From contig NZ_JACLZF010000002.1 in assembly GCF_014243345.1 (NCBI RefSeq), forward strand, positions 1,178,001-1,242,000: 64,000 nucleotides of DNA. The letters are read 5' to 3'. A model generated the notes under the pieces. That model saw nothing but the letters and a program-made list of their open reading frames with translations, was not told the DNA's origin and did not search any database. This stretch comes from Robiginitalea sp. SC105. GTDB taxonomy: Bacteria; Bacteroidota; Bacteroidia; Flavobacteriales; Flavobacteriaceae. The translations under genes were made by a program, and so were the position numbers. Of this stretch, positions 41,456 to 49,733 are shown one piece after another; positions within the stretch are counted from its first letter, which is position 1, and every line of letters starts with the position of its first letter.

Positions 41456-43810
41456 ATGGATGATGTGGCCAGAAGGGGCGTCTGGGTCCGGGGGCCAGAA
41501 GCATTTACCGGGCTCCGGCAGGGAAAGCCCAAGGATTATGCGGCAGGGATGCCTGCTGTACAAAAAGCGCTGGAACACAGTTTTCGGGAAATGGGCGTCC
41601 TGCGGTCCATCAGGCCGCTTGTGAAATTGAACCAGCAGGACGGCTTTGATTGCCCCAGTTGTGCCTGGCCGGATCCTGAAAAGCCCTCCAGGGTTGCGGA
41701 ATACTGCGAGAACGGGGCAAAGGCCCTGGCAGATGAGGCAACCACCTCCCGAATCGATTCGGCATTCTTTCGCGCCCACTCGGTAGGGGCCCTTTCCCGC
41801 CGGAGCGACTATGAGCTCAATGCATTGGGGCGACTCACGGAACCCATGGTGCTCAGGGAGGGGAGCTGTCATTACGAGCCCATTTCCTGGCAGGAGGCCT
41901 ATGCGATGGTGGCGGATTCCCTTCGGGGCCTCGACCACCCGAACCAGGCCATTTTCTATACCTCCGGCCGCTCCAGCAATGAGGCCGCTTTCCTCTATGG
42001 CATGTTTGCCCGCGCCCTGGGAACCAATAACCTCCCGGATTGTTCCAATATGTGCCATGAGTCCAGTGGGGTGGCCCTTGGCGAGACCCTGGGCATTGGA
42101 AAGGGCAGTGTGAAACTGGAGGACCTCCACGGTGCCGATCTGATTCTTATTGCAGGCCAGAACCCGGGAACCAACCACCCGAGGATGCTTTCCGCCCTGG
42201 AGAAATGCAAGCGCAATGGCGGGCGGATAATCAGCATCAACCCGCTGGAAGAGGCGGGACTCATCCGGTTTAAAAACCCCCAGCAGGTATCGGGCCTCCT
42301 GGCCAAAGGAACCACACTGGCAGACCTGCATTTGCCGGTTCGGATCAACGAGGACATCCCCCTGGTAAAGGCATGGTTAAAACAGTTATTGGAAAAAGAG
42401 GCAAGAGGAGGTAAATGCGTAGATAAAACGTTTATAGATACTTATACTAATGGATATGAAGCGTTGGTAGAAGATCTTGGCAGGTACTCCACGCAGGATC
42501 TGATCCGGCAAACCGGCCTGAATCCCAGGGATGTGGAACTTGCAGGTGAGTGGTTGGCCGGGTCAGAAAACATTATAATCTGCTGGGCCATGGGCCTAAC
42601 CCAGCACCGCAACGGGGTGGCCACCATCCGGGAATACGTCAACCTGCTCCTGCTCAAGGGGGCTATCGGGAAGCCATTTGCGGGTACCTGCCCAGTACGT
42701 GGCCACAGCAATGTGCAGGGAGACCGCTCGGTCGGGATCCAGCATTTCGTGGACCCGGAGTTGAACCAGCGTATTGAAAAATACCTGGGGTTTACGCCTC
42801 CCGGAAAAAAAGGCGTGGACGTGGTGGAAGCGATACAGGCGATGGAGGAGGGGCGCGCCAGGGTATTTATGGCGCTTGGCGGAAATTTTGCCATGGCAGC
42901 CTCAGACACAGATTATACGGCCCGGGCCCTGCAGCGCTGTGACCTGACCGTTCAGGTCAGTACCAAACTGAACCGCAGCCACCTGATCACAGGACGCAAT
43001 GCACTTATATTGCCTGTACTCGGTCGCAGCGAAAAGGATGCGGCAGGAGGGGAGCAGGGGTTTCTGACCGTGGAGAACTCCATGGGACGTGTACGACGTA
43101 CCCGGGGCGTACTGAAACCGGCAGCTGCGGGCCTGAAAAGCGAACCCCGCCTGATCTGCGAACTGGCAATCGTCTGCCTGGGAAAGGACCACCCCGTGCC
43201 CTGGCGCGAATTCGGGAACGACTACGATAAAATTCGCCGGGCCATTGATCGGGTTGCCAAAGGTTTTGTAGATACCTCCAGCCGCTCGGAGGGACCCGGT
43301 TATTACCTGCCCAACAATGCCCGGGAACGGGATTTCAGCAGCCTACCAGGGGGTAGGGCCCGGTTTACCTGCAACGAACTGCCTGACCACCGGTTAGGCC
43401 CCGGGGAACTTTTACTTATGACGATCCGCTCACACGACCAGTTCAATACGACGATTTACGGCCTGGACGACCGGTACCGGGGGATCTACAATGAACGACG
43501 GGTTCTGCTGATGCATCCCCAGGATATGGAAGCCCGCGGGCTCAAACCCGGTGATACCATAAGGATCAGCAGTGACTATGACGGGAAAGTCCGGTGGGTG
43601 CGAAACTTCCTGGCCCTTCCTTACAAGATACCAAAAGGTTGTACCGCTGCCTATTTCCCGGAAACCAACCCGCTGATTCCCCATGACCAGTACGCCGACC
43701 ACAGCCAGACCCCCATCAGCAAATCGGTTCGGATCCGCGTGCACCCGGGGGTGGGAGGGGATCATACCGATCGTCCTAATCCCGGGAGGCCAGGTGCAGG
43801 CGGTAGGTAA
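41456..43810 (+). CDS. FdhF/YdeP-family molybdopterin oxidoreductase
   Basis: The 784-residue protein has the YdeP pattern FDCPSCAWPDP (C66, C69), the molybdopterin domain (IFYTSGRSSNEAAFLYGMFARALGTNNLPDCSNMCHESSG, LILIAGQNPGTNHPRMLSAL, GTCPVRGHSNVQGDRSVGI) and a C-terminal dinucleotide-binding domain (TIRSHDQFNTTIYGLDDRYRG). The electron partner and substrate of YdeP proteins are unknown; E. coli YdeP is linked to acid resistance. No Moco-synthesis, fdhD or partner subunit gene is in the window. A rare-codon, AT-rich patch covers about 42373-42480. The 3' end overlaps the convergent DUF6268 gene by 35 bp. Confidence 0.92.
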   Translation: MDDVARRGVWVRGPEAFTGLRQGKPKDYAAGMPAVQKALEHSFREMGVLRSIRPLVKLNQQDGFDCPSCAWPDPEKPSRVAEYCENGAKALADEATTSRIDSAFFRAHSVGALSRRSDYELNALGRLTEPMVLREGSCHYEPISWQEAYAMVADSLRGLDHPNQAIFYTSGRSSNEAAFLYGMFARALGTNNLPDCSNMCHESSGVALGETLGIGKGSVKLEDLHGADLILIAGQNPGTNHPRMLSALEKCKRNGGRIISINPLEEAGLIRFKNPQQVSGLLAKGTTLADLHLPVRINEDIPLVKAWLKQLLEKEARGGKCVDKTFIDTYTNGYEALVEDLGRYSTQDLIRQTGLNPRDVELAGEWLAGSENIIICWAMGLTQHRNGVATIREYVNLLLLKGAIGKPFAGTCPVRGHSNVQGDRSVGIQHFVDPELNQRIEKYLGFTPPGKKGVDVVEAIQAMEEGRARVFMALGGNFAMAASDTDYTARALQRCDLTVQVSTKLNRSHLITGRNALILPVLGRSEKDAAGGEQGFLTVENSMGRVRRTRGVLKPAAAGLKSEPRLICELAIVCLGKDHPVPWREFGNDYDKIRRAIDRVAKGFVDTSSRSEGPGYYLPNNARERDFSSLPGGRARFTCNELPDHRLGPGELLLMTIRSHDQFNTTIYGLDDRYRGIYNERRVLLMHPQDMEARGLKPGDTIRISSDYDGKVRWVRNFLALPYKIPKGCTAAYFPETNPLIPHDQYADHSQTPISKSVRIRVHPGVGGDHTDRPNPGRPGAGGR

Positions 43811-44678
43811 AACGGAAATTGAAGATAAACCCGCCCTTGACGGATTCATTCAGGATCATCCGGGGGTCCCGGATAAAGATGTTGGCGATGGATACCTTTA
43901 CCTTGTCGTCTGCGGCGTAAATGCGATAAGAACGGTTGATTGAGTACCCGCTGCGCACTGCAAAAATCAGGGATGGGGTCAACCGGTACTGCAGGTATAG
44001 GCTCAGGTCGTTTGAAATACGCTGCACATAGGCTTTTCCGTAGTCTTCATTTTCAATGGGGAAGGAGCTGCCAAGCCCGTCGAATGTGAGCCCGGCCCGG
44101 AGTTTGGGCTGCAGGCGGATGTTGATATCCCCACGGGAGGGCAACAGGGCGCTGACTTCCCACAAATCATCCGGATGCCGGTAATAGAACCCTCCAATTG
44201 GCACGAACATTATCCCGTATTCCTCCGTATTCATATAAAAACCAAAACTGAAATTCCTGTGGTCCCCCAGTTTTTTCTGCAGCAATTGCAGGGTACCCAA
44301 TTGGAACCTGGACCTGCCATACTGGAAGGAAGATGCCTCCTTGGGGATCAGCAGGTGCAGGGAAGACCAGTAATTGGCGTGTTCGATATTCAACCCAAGG
44401 GTCGCCCCCAGGTTGTACAGGGCGATATATTCGGATCCCGGATAAGGCTTCAGGCGGTTCAGCGTGCCGATGGCGCCGGTAATCAATGCTGTTTTTTCCG
44501 TGAGTGGGATCGGGATAAAAAGGCTGAGGTCCGCGTGGTTGATTCGGGTGGTTCCCTCACCCGATTCATAGCCGGTTTCCGGGGAGTAGCCGTAACTCAG
44601 GTTCAGAATGTCGATGTATTCCTGACTTTGGGCCGACAGGAAGAAGAAAAAGGCCAATCCGGCAAGGGTGTGTTTCAT
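43776..44678 (-). CDS. DUF6268-like outer-membrane beta-barrel protein
   Basis: The signal peptide (about 1-18, ending SAQSQ) is followed by repeated amphipathic strands such as INHADLSLFIPIPL, EYIALYNLGATLGLNI and SLYLQYRLTPSLIFAVRSGYS, which predict a barrel in the outer membrane. The protein is 300 residues and ends in aromatic strands (GFIFNFRFTYRLHL). It fits the DUF6268 type of flavobacterial proteins, whose function is unknown. A variant -7 box TATCTTCC (44702-44695) lies 16 bp upstream of the ATG. Its last 35 bp overlap the convergent YdeP-type gene. Confidence 0.8.
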   Translation of the reverse strand: MKHTLAGLAFFFFLSAQSQEYIDILNLSYGYSPETGYESGEGTTRINHADLSLFIPIPLTEKTALITGAIGTLNRLKPYPGSEYIALYNLGATLGLNIEHANYWSSLHLLIPKEASSFQYGRSRFQLGTLQLLQKKLGDHRNFSFGFYMNTEEYGIMFVPIGGFYYRHPDDLWEVSALLPSRGDINIRLQPKLRAGLTFDGLGSSFPIENEDYGKAYVQRISNDLSLYLQYRLTPSLIFAVRSGYSINRSYRIYAADDKVKVSIANIFIRDPRMILNESVKGGFIFNFRFTYRLHLASRD

Positions 44679-44807
44679 CGGTTAAAACCTGGCCGGAAGA
44701 TAGGCATTAAATTCTGTTTTCGGCCCGGTAGGATCCTTCCGGTTTATCCCCTGATGTAACAAATTGGTGCGGATTCCTTCTAATTAGTAAGAACCAAACT
44801 TCCATAG

Positions 44808-46457
44808 ATGAAACCGCGTCGCATATTATTGGCTGTTGCAATAACACTATTCGCCCTAATCCGTATGCCGGCCCAGGAGGACCTGACGGCCGTCCAATGG
44901 CAACAGGACCTGGCGCTCCTGAAGCATACGGTCCACACCGACTATCCCTTCCTTTTCAAGAAAATCACCCCGGAGGATTTTGACAGGGCTGTTACCGAAT
45001 TGGACGAGGCGATCCCACAGCTTGCCCCGCATGAGATCCTGGTAGGCCTGGCCCGGATTGTGGCATCCTTTGGCTACGGGCATACCGTGTTGGGCTACTG
45101 GGAGGGGAAAATACCCTATCACGAATTGCCCCTGGTCTTCTACCATTACGATGACGGCATCTATCTGCAGGGCGTGCACCGGGATTACGAGCAACTCGCG
45201 GGTGCGCGGCTGCTGGCAATCGAGGGCATGCCGATCGCGGAAGTGCTGGAACGTATGCTTCCGGTAGTACCTGCTGAAAATGAGCAATTTACCAAGGCTT
45301 ATGGCATCCATTACCTGACCTACCCGGAATTCCTCCACGCCCAGGGGGTGACAGGGTCCCTGAAACAGGAAATCCGGCTCAGCCTCGAAAGAGACGGCAA
45401 ATTGTTTGAAGCCACAGTAAGGTCCGTACCCGCCGAACGTTTCCCAAGACAATACGGGATGGTGGTCCCGGGGGAGGAATGGGTGGAATCCAGGGACTTG
45501 TCCCAGACTCCGCTCTACCTGAAAAACCTGGACAAAATTTACTACTACCAGTACCTGCCCGAAGAAAAAACCGTCTATGTCCGGCACAGCCAGATTCAGG
45601 ACGAAGAAGGGGAGGACATCCCGGCATTCTACGACCGGTTGTTCCAGTTTATCGAATCCCATGAGGTGGATAAGCTCATCCTGGATGTACGCCTGAACGG
45701 CGGGGGCAACAATTACAAAAACAAACCCATTATCAAGGGGATTATCCGCAGCAAAATCGACGCACCCGGCAAGTTTATGGTCATCATCGGCCGGCGCACA
45801 TTTTCGGCCTGCATGAACCTGGTCAATGAGTTGAGCACCTATACCAATGCCATATTCATCGGGGAACCTACGAGCGAAAATGTCAATTTCTACGGCGACA
45901 ATCGTCCGGTTACCCTGCCCAACTCCGGAATCAATGCGTATCTCTCCTTTGCCTGGTGGCAGGATAAGCCCCAATGGGAGAATGCCGATTGGCTGGCGCC
46001 GCATGTTGCAACAGGAATGACCTTTGAACAGTACCGCAGCAACCAGGACCCCGCCCTGGCGGCAGCACTGGCATTCAACGATTCGACTTTCATTTGCGAC
46101 CCCATGGAGCATCTGACCAAACTCTTTATGGGAGGCGACCTGGAGGCGGTACGAAAAGAAGCCGCAAAAATGGTGGAAGACCCGGACTACCGGTTTTTTG
46201 ATTTTGAAGGCGAATTTGATCAGACAGCCGCCCGTCTGATGGAGAGCGGGCGTCTGGACGAAGCGATATACGTCAACAGCCTGAACCTGGAATTTTTCCC
46301 GGAATCCCCAGGAGTCTGGTTGCGTCAGGGCGAAATACTGTCCCTGAAAGGCGATTTGGAAGGCGCCAGGGCTGCGTTTGAAAAAGTTCAATCCCTGGCC
46401 ACGGGCTCCGTTGGAAAGCAGGCAGGGGGGAGATTGGCAGCCCTCAAAGGCCGCTAG
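44808..46457 (+). CDS. Exported S41-like peptidase with C-terminal TPR-like helices
   Basis: The 549-residue protein has a signal peptide (about 1-22, ending MPAQ), a helical N-terminal domain, a PDZ-like region (about 110-180), and an S41/C-terminal-processing-protease core with LILDVRLNGGGNNYKNKPIIKG and the nucleophile region RRTFSACMNLVNEL (Ser333) followed by IGEPTSENVNFYGD. The catalytic Lys of classic CtpA (four residues after Ser) is not evident, so activity may use another base or be absent. The last 80 residues look like tetratricopeptide helices (LDEAIYVNSLNLEFFPESPGVWLRQGEILSLKGD). It should work in the periplasm. Confidence 0.82.
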   Translation: MKPRRILLAVAITLFALIRMPAQEDLTAVQWQQDLALLKHTVHTDYPFLFKKITPEDFDRAVTELDEAIPQLAPHEILVGLARIVASFGYGHTVLGYWEGKIPYHELPLVFYHYDDGIYLQGVHRDYEQLAGARLLAIEGMPIAEVLERMLPVVPAENEQFTKAYGIHYLTYPEFLHAQGVTGSLKQEIRLSLERDGKLFEATVRSVPAERFPRQYGMVVPGEEWVESRDLSQTPLYLKNLDKIYYYQYLPEEKTVYVRHSQIQDEEGEDIPAFYDRLFQFIESHEVDKLILDVRLNGGGNNYKNKPIIKGIIRSKIDAPGKFMVIIGRRTFSACMNLVNELSTYTNAIFIGEPTSENVNFYGDNRPVTLPNSGINAYLSFAWWQDKPQWENADWLAPHVATGMTFEQYRSNQDPALAAALAFNDSTFICDPMEHLTKLFMGGDLEAVRKEAAKMVEDPDYRFFDFEGEFDQTAARLMESGRLDEAIYVNSLNLEFFPESPGVWLRQGEILSLKGDLEGARAAFEKVQSLATGSVGKQAGGRLAALKGR

Positions 46458-46540
46458 GGGCGCAGCGGTAAAAACGAACGTTTTTTTAGGCTGTTTAACC
46501 GGTATGTTGGCAAATTGCACGGGAACCCGGTAATTTAAAT

Positions 46541-46559
46541 CTCAGAACACTTTTCTGAG
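46541..46559. repeat. Inverted repeat abutting the start of the 46560 gene
   Basis: CTCAGAA (46541-46547) and TTCTGAG (46553-46559) form a perfect 7-bp dyad with a 5-nt loop whose last base touches the ATG at 46560. It would cover the ribosome-binding region of the mRNA, or serve as an operator. Confidence 0.45.
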
Positions 46560-46886
46560 ATGAAACGAATATGCTGCGCAGTATGTTGCTGCATGGGGTT
46601 TTTTGGGCTGCTTCAGGCCCAAACAGCGCCCCAACTCGATTCCATTCAGCGCGCGGAGGCCGAGGCAGGCCCGGTGATGCTGGAATTCCAACCGGAACAC
46701 CATGTGCTCAATTCCCTGCGCCGCATTCGCATGGATGAGCTAAAAGCACAGCTGGACACCCTGGATATCCCGGAGGCCAGGCGTTACCGGATCATGCGGG
46801 ATGCCTATCGGGGGAAGGAATCCCGGCTGCTGGTCAAATACCTTCAAGCAGACCAGGCTGCAGCCCTTCGGGACCCCGAAAATTAA
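46560..46886 (+). CDS. Small exported hypothetical protein, 108 aa
   Basis: A Cys-rich signal peptide (MKRICCAVCCCMGFFGLLQAQ) is followed by a mature part of about 87 residues with a helical, charged composition (LRRIRMDELKAQLDTLDIPEARRYRIMRDAYRG). I do not recognise a family. The gene follows the S41-like gene by about 100 bp and has a 7-bp inverted repeat directly before the ATG, which could control its translation. It lies on the same strand as the DUF4251 lipoprotein gene 76 bp downstream. Confidence 0.65.
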   Translation: MKRICCAVCCCMGFFGLLQAQTAPQLDSIQRAEAEAGPVMLEFQPEHHVLNSLRRIRMDELKAQLDTLDIPEARRYRIMRDAYRGKESRLLVKYLQADQAAALRDPEN

Positions 46887-46962
46887 TCCGGAGCGGACCC
46901 TGGTGGTTTTTAGCAAATAATTGGCAAAGTATTTGCTGTATTCTTCATAATTTCAGTCAATT

Positions 46963-47511
46963 ATGAAGCGATTAAACCGAAATTTCGTCTTTGTGATCCT
47001 GTACGGCGTCTGGGTGGCCGCTATTGTGATGCTATTGGGCAGTTGCCAGGCTGCAGCCCCTGTTTCTGCTGAACAGCAGGCGAACTTCGACCGGATGGTG
47101 GAGGGGAAGGCGTTGTATTTTGAAGTAGAGCATGTACAGCCCCTGTCGGCCCAGGCCGCTCCGATCCGCAGCGGATCCCGGTATCGCATAAACGTCACCG
47201 GGGAAGGGTATTACCTGTCGCTGCAGGGGGATTCCTTAGAAACGTATTTGCCGTATTTCGGGCAACGCTACAATGTCAGTGATTATCAAAACCGCAGCGG
47301 CATTGAACTCAATACCAGCGCAGACGATTATCAAGTGGCCCGGACAAACAAGGGATACAGGATGGAGTTTTTCGGACAGGAGGGTTATGAGCGCTTCAGG
47401 ATGCTGTTAAATGTCCTTCCCAACGGCAGGGCTGAATTGTCCGTCTTCAGCCCGCAGCGCAATGTCATTCGTTTTTCAGGCAACATCAGGGAAATACCTG
47501 AAAGGTCGTAG
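46963..47511 (+). CDS. DUF4251-family lipoprotein
   Basis: The N terminus has a long hydrophobic signal with lipobox MLLGSC (Cys28). The mature part follows the DUF4251 layout: YFEVEHVQPLSAQ, SGSRYRINVTGEGYYLSLQGDSLETYLPYFGQRYNV and GYRMEFFGQEGYERFRMLLNVLPNGRAELSVFSPQRNVIRFSGNI. DUF4251 proteins are small Bacteroidetes envelope proteins of unknown role. The 105-bp convergent gap after it contains an AT-rich stretch and a 12-bp palindrome (TGCCAATTGGCA) but no convincing terminator. Confidence 0.88.
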   Translation: MKRLNRNFVFVILYGVWVAAIVMLLGSCQAAAPVSAEQQANFDRMVEGKALYFEVEHVQPLSAQAAPIRSGSRYRINVTGEGYYLSLQGDSLETYLPYFGQRYNVSDYQNRSGIELNTSADDYQVARTNKGYRMEFFGQEGYERFRMLLNVLPNGRAELSVFSPQRNVIRFSGNIREIPERS

Positions 47512-47616
47512 GGGATACCGATAACGAGCCACTGATGATTGTGAATTTTTCTATTTGACATAATATAAATTATAGTACAATTGCCAATTGGCAGTAGAAC
47601 CGGGAACAGCCCGTTG

Positions 47617-48294
47617 TTATTCCAATCCTTCCATGACCAGTTGGCTCCTGGAAATACCCATAGCGAACAAATCCGCCTCAACCGCATCCATCATGGCCGG
47701 AGGTCCGCACAGATAAACCTTTTTGCCGGCACCGGCATCCAGGTTTTTTTCGCTGAGGAACTCCCGGTTGATGTATCCTTGCGGAAAATCCGGATGGTCC
47801 TCCTCAGAGAGGATATTGTAGAAATCATCGCCCAGCCAGGCCCTCAGGTTTTTTTGATATATAATATCCCGTTCGGATTTATTCCCGAAAAATAATTTAT
47901 GCCCTGCCAATTTTCCCTGGCGCTTAAGGTCCTTTAAGATGGCGATGAAAGGCGTGATTCCGGCACCGCCGGCAATGAACGCCCCGGGCCCGTCGTACTT
48001 TATTGCGCCCCAGGAGTCGCCGATTGCCAGTGAATCACCGGTTTCGAGTTCCCCGAGGTTTTCGGTCATCCCGTCATGTGACGGGTACATTTTTATGGTG
48101 AATTCCAATTCCGTGTCCCCGGGCAGGCTTGTAAAGGTAAACGGTCGCTTTTCTTCCGGGATCCCTTCCTTTTTTATCGACAGCTCTGTGGCCTGCCCCG
48201 GCTCAAATGCATATCCGGCTGGCTTGTCGGCGACAATCCGCAGGACATCGTGCGTTACTGGTTCTATTTTTCTGATAGTTATGGTATGATCCAT
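47617..48294 (-). CDS. Flavodoxin/ferredoxin-NADP reductase-type FAD oxidoreductase
   Basis: The 225-residue protein has the FNR layout: FAD domain with RPFTFTSLPGDTELEFTIK near 50-68, and NAD(P) domain with FIAGGAGITPFIAILKDLK near 107-125 and the C-terminal YLCGPPAMMDAVEADLFAMG near 191-210. There is no 2Fe-2S domain, so the electron partner is a separate protein. Substrate choice cannot be read. The ArsR-type regulator gene lies 161 bp further upstream on the same strand; the gap between them has no clear -7 box. Confidence 0.88.
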   Translation of the reverse strand: MDHTITIRKIEPVTHDVLRIVADKPAGYAFEPGQATELSIKKEGIPEEKRPFTFTSLPGDTELEFTIKMYPSHDGMTENLGELETGDSLAIGDSWGAIKYDGPGAFIAGGAGITPFIAILKDLKRQGKLAGHKLFFGNKSERDIIYQKNLRAWLGDDFYNILSEEDHPDFPQGYINREFLSEKNLDAGAGKKVYLCGPPAMMDAVEADLFAMGISRSQLVMEGLE

Positions 48295-48455
48295 TCAATG
48301 GGTTTTGCGGTCAGGTTCTAATAGAACTTAAGGAATTTTTTTGCCGCTGCCTGTTAATGAAATGTTTAATCCAAGCGTTTACCCCGCAAGGTACTGTCCA
48401 ATCTCAAAACGAGGTCCTTTATGCCGGATCGGGCCTTTCATGCCGGGTCACGATA

Positions 48456-48770
48456 TCAATCATAGTATTTCATCAATTCCTCCAGCGTATTGGCCCTGTC
48501 GTCCCAGTACTGACGCAACGGTTGGATAAAGTCGGCGATTTCCCGGACTTTCCCCGGGTTGAGGCTGTACAGGATTTCCCGCCCCTGCCTTTTTTGATCC
48601 AGGAGCCCGCATTCCAAAAGGATCTTCAGGTGCCTGGAGATCGTCTGTCGCGCAGAATCAAAATGCAGGGCAATTTCCCCGGATGCCATCGCCTCAGGGG
48701 CTATTATTTTTAGGATTTCCCTCCTTGTCGGATCGGCAATTCCCTGAAAAACGTCCCTTCTGAGGTCCAT
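48456..48770 (-). CDS. ArsR-family winged-helix regulator
   Basis: The 104-residue protein is a typical ArsR/SmtB winged helix: MDLRRDVFQGIADPTRREILKIIAPEAMASGEIALHF, the recognition helix in DSARQTISRHLKILLECGLL and the wing RQGREILYSLNP, then a C-terminal helix. It carries no metal-binding Cys pair; the single Cys (LECGLL) is in the recognition region, so the inducer is unlikely to be a classic metal. The frame extends to 48806, but a TATATTTG -7 box at 48795-48788 lies there, so the ATG at 48770 is chosen. A GAAGC-N6-GCTTC dyad in the promoter suggests autoregulation. Confidence 0.88.
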   Translation of the reverse strand: MDLRRDVFQGIADPTRREILKIIAPEAMASGEIALHFDSARQTISRHLKILLECGLLDQKRQGREILYSLNPGKVREIADFIQPLRQYWDDRANTLEELMKYYD

Positions 48771-48787
48771 AAGCCATATATCTGCAG

Positions 48788-48818
48788 CAAATATACATGA
48801 AGCCATTCAGCTTCGCAA
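48788..48818 (-). promoter_or_regulatory. Promoter of the ArsR-type gene with internal operator-like dyad
   Basis: On the minus strand TTG (48818-48816), 20 bp, TATATTTG (48795-48788). The spacer contains GAAGC-N6-GCTTC (48799-48814), placed where a bound dimer would block polymerase. Confidence 0.65.
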
Positions 48819-48880
48819 ATAATACCATAAATAAAGGGCTGAGAGCCTATGTCCAAGGACTTCTTACCGGCCTTGTGAAT

Positions 48881-48908
48881 AAAAAAATCGGGCCTGGAAG
48901 CCCGATTT
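48881..48908 (-). terminator. Rho-independent terminator of the 48933-49655 gene
   Basis: On the minus strand AAATCGGGC (48908-48900) pairs with GCCCGATTT (48893-48885), 6-nt loop, and the run of T continues (TTTTTTT). It lies 24 bp after the stop codon. Confidence 0.8.
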
Positions 48909-48932
48909 AAACTGATGCCTGGTGGATGGTGC

Positions 48933-49655
48933 TCAGTCGGTTCCTGCGGTGGACATTCCAGGGCCGTTGTAATCATTCAGCATCTTCAGGAATGCCTTTT
49001 CATATTCCTGATTGACGATCACCCCGAATTTCTGGCGCTCCACAAACTGGTCCCGGAAACCGTAATGATTTTGATCGTAATTGGTGCGTACCCGGTCGTC
49101 GTCACCAATGAGGGTCAGCAGATTGGCACTTTGAAGGTTCCGGGGATTCTTGTGCTCACCAACCTTTTGAACAAGGATTTGAAAATTGTCCCGGATATAA
49201 TCTATCAGCAGGTAATCCTTGTTCATTTTGCTTTCAAAGACCACATCGGCCAGCTCATGGGATATCTTGCCCGTGGTATGGCTGTAAAGTTTATAGGCTT
49301 TGACCTTGCCGTCTGCAATGCGCTCGAGGCACAATTTCTTTGGGAGCATGCCCAGTTTTTTCTTGGTCAGGTCCGCATAGGACACTACCTCGAAAACCTT
49401 GCCGTTTTCCAGCGTAAAGCCTTCAAATTTGCTGAGCTTCAGCTTTATCTTGTGCTTATTTTTTAATTTTCCCGTCTTCTGCCACTTTAAAAAGGCATCT
49501 TCCTCGATATAGGTAATGTCCTCCTGGAATCTTTGGGGAAACCGGAAGTCGATCTGTATATAGGCATCCAGCACCTTGCGCTTATTGATTTGGATCTTCC
49601 CTTTTTCATACAGGGACTGAGCAGGTGCCTGAATGGAAAATGCAAATGCACCCAA
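48933..49655 (-). CDS. Exported hypothetical protein, about 240 aa
   Basis: The mature sequence (SLYEKGKIQINKRKVLDAYIQIDFRFPQRFQEDITYI, then KLCLERIADGKVKAYKLYSHTTG) looks like a conserved secreted protein of Flavobacteriia that I cannot name. It is basic and beta-rich, ending EYEKAFLKMLNDYNGPG. The N terminus is weak: the best start is a TTG (49655) giving a short hydrophobic signal (GAFAFSIQAPAQ) with no basic residue, and no ATG lies in frame before it. A sequencing or real frameshift at the 5' end, or an unusual start, is possible. It has its own terminator. Confidence 0.7.
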   Translation of the reverse strand: MGAFAFSIQAPAQSLYEKGKIQINKRKVLDAYIQIDFRFPQRFQEDITYIEEDAFLKWQKTGKLKNKHKIKLKLSKFEGFTLENGKVFEVVSYADLTKKKLGMLPKKLCLERIADGKVKAYKLYSHTTGKISHELADVVFESKMNKDYLLIDYIRDNFQILVQKVGEHKNPRNLQSANLLTLIGDDDRVRTNYDQNHYGFRDQFVERQKFGVIVNQEYEKAFLKMLNDYNGPGMSTAGTD

Positions 49656-49733
49656 ACGGAATGGCTTTAAGGCCCAAAGGATAACCCGGTGGCAATTGCT
49701 GGAGTTCAGCGGTCCTGGTGGTGAAAAAAAATC

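Noticed and set aside
47555-47593. TTGACA, AT-rich run and palindrome TGCCAATTGGCA between convergent genes
   Set aside because: TTGACA is not a Bacteroidetes promoter element, spacing is wrong, and the short palindrome has no gene start next to it.
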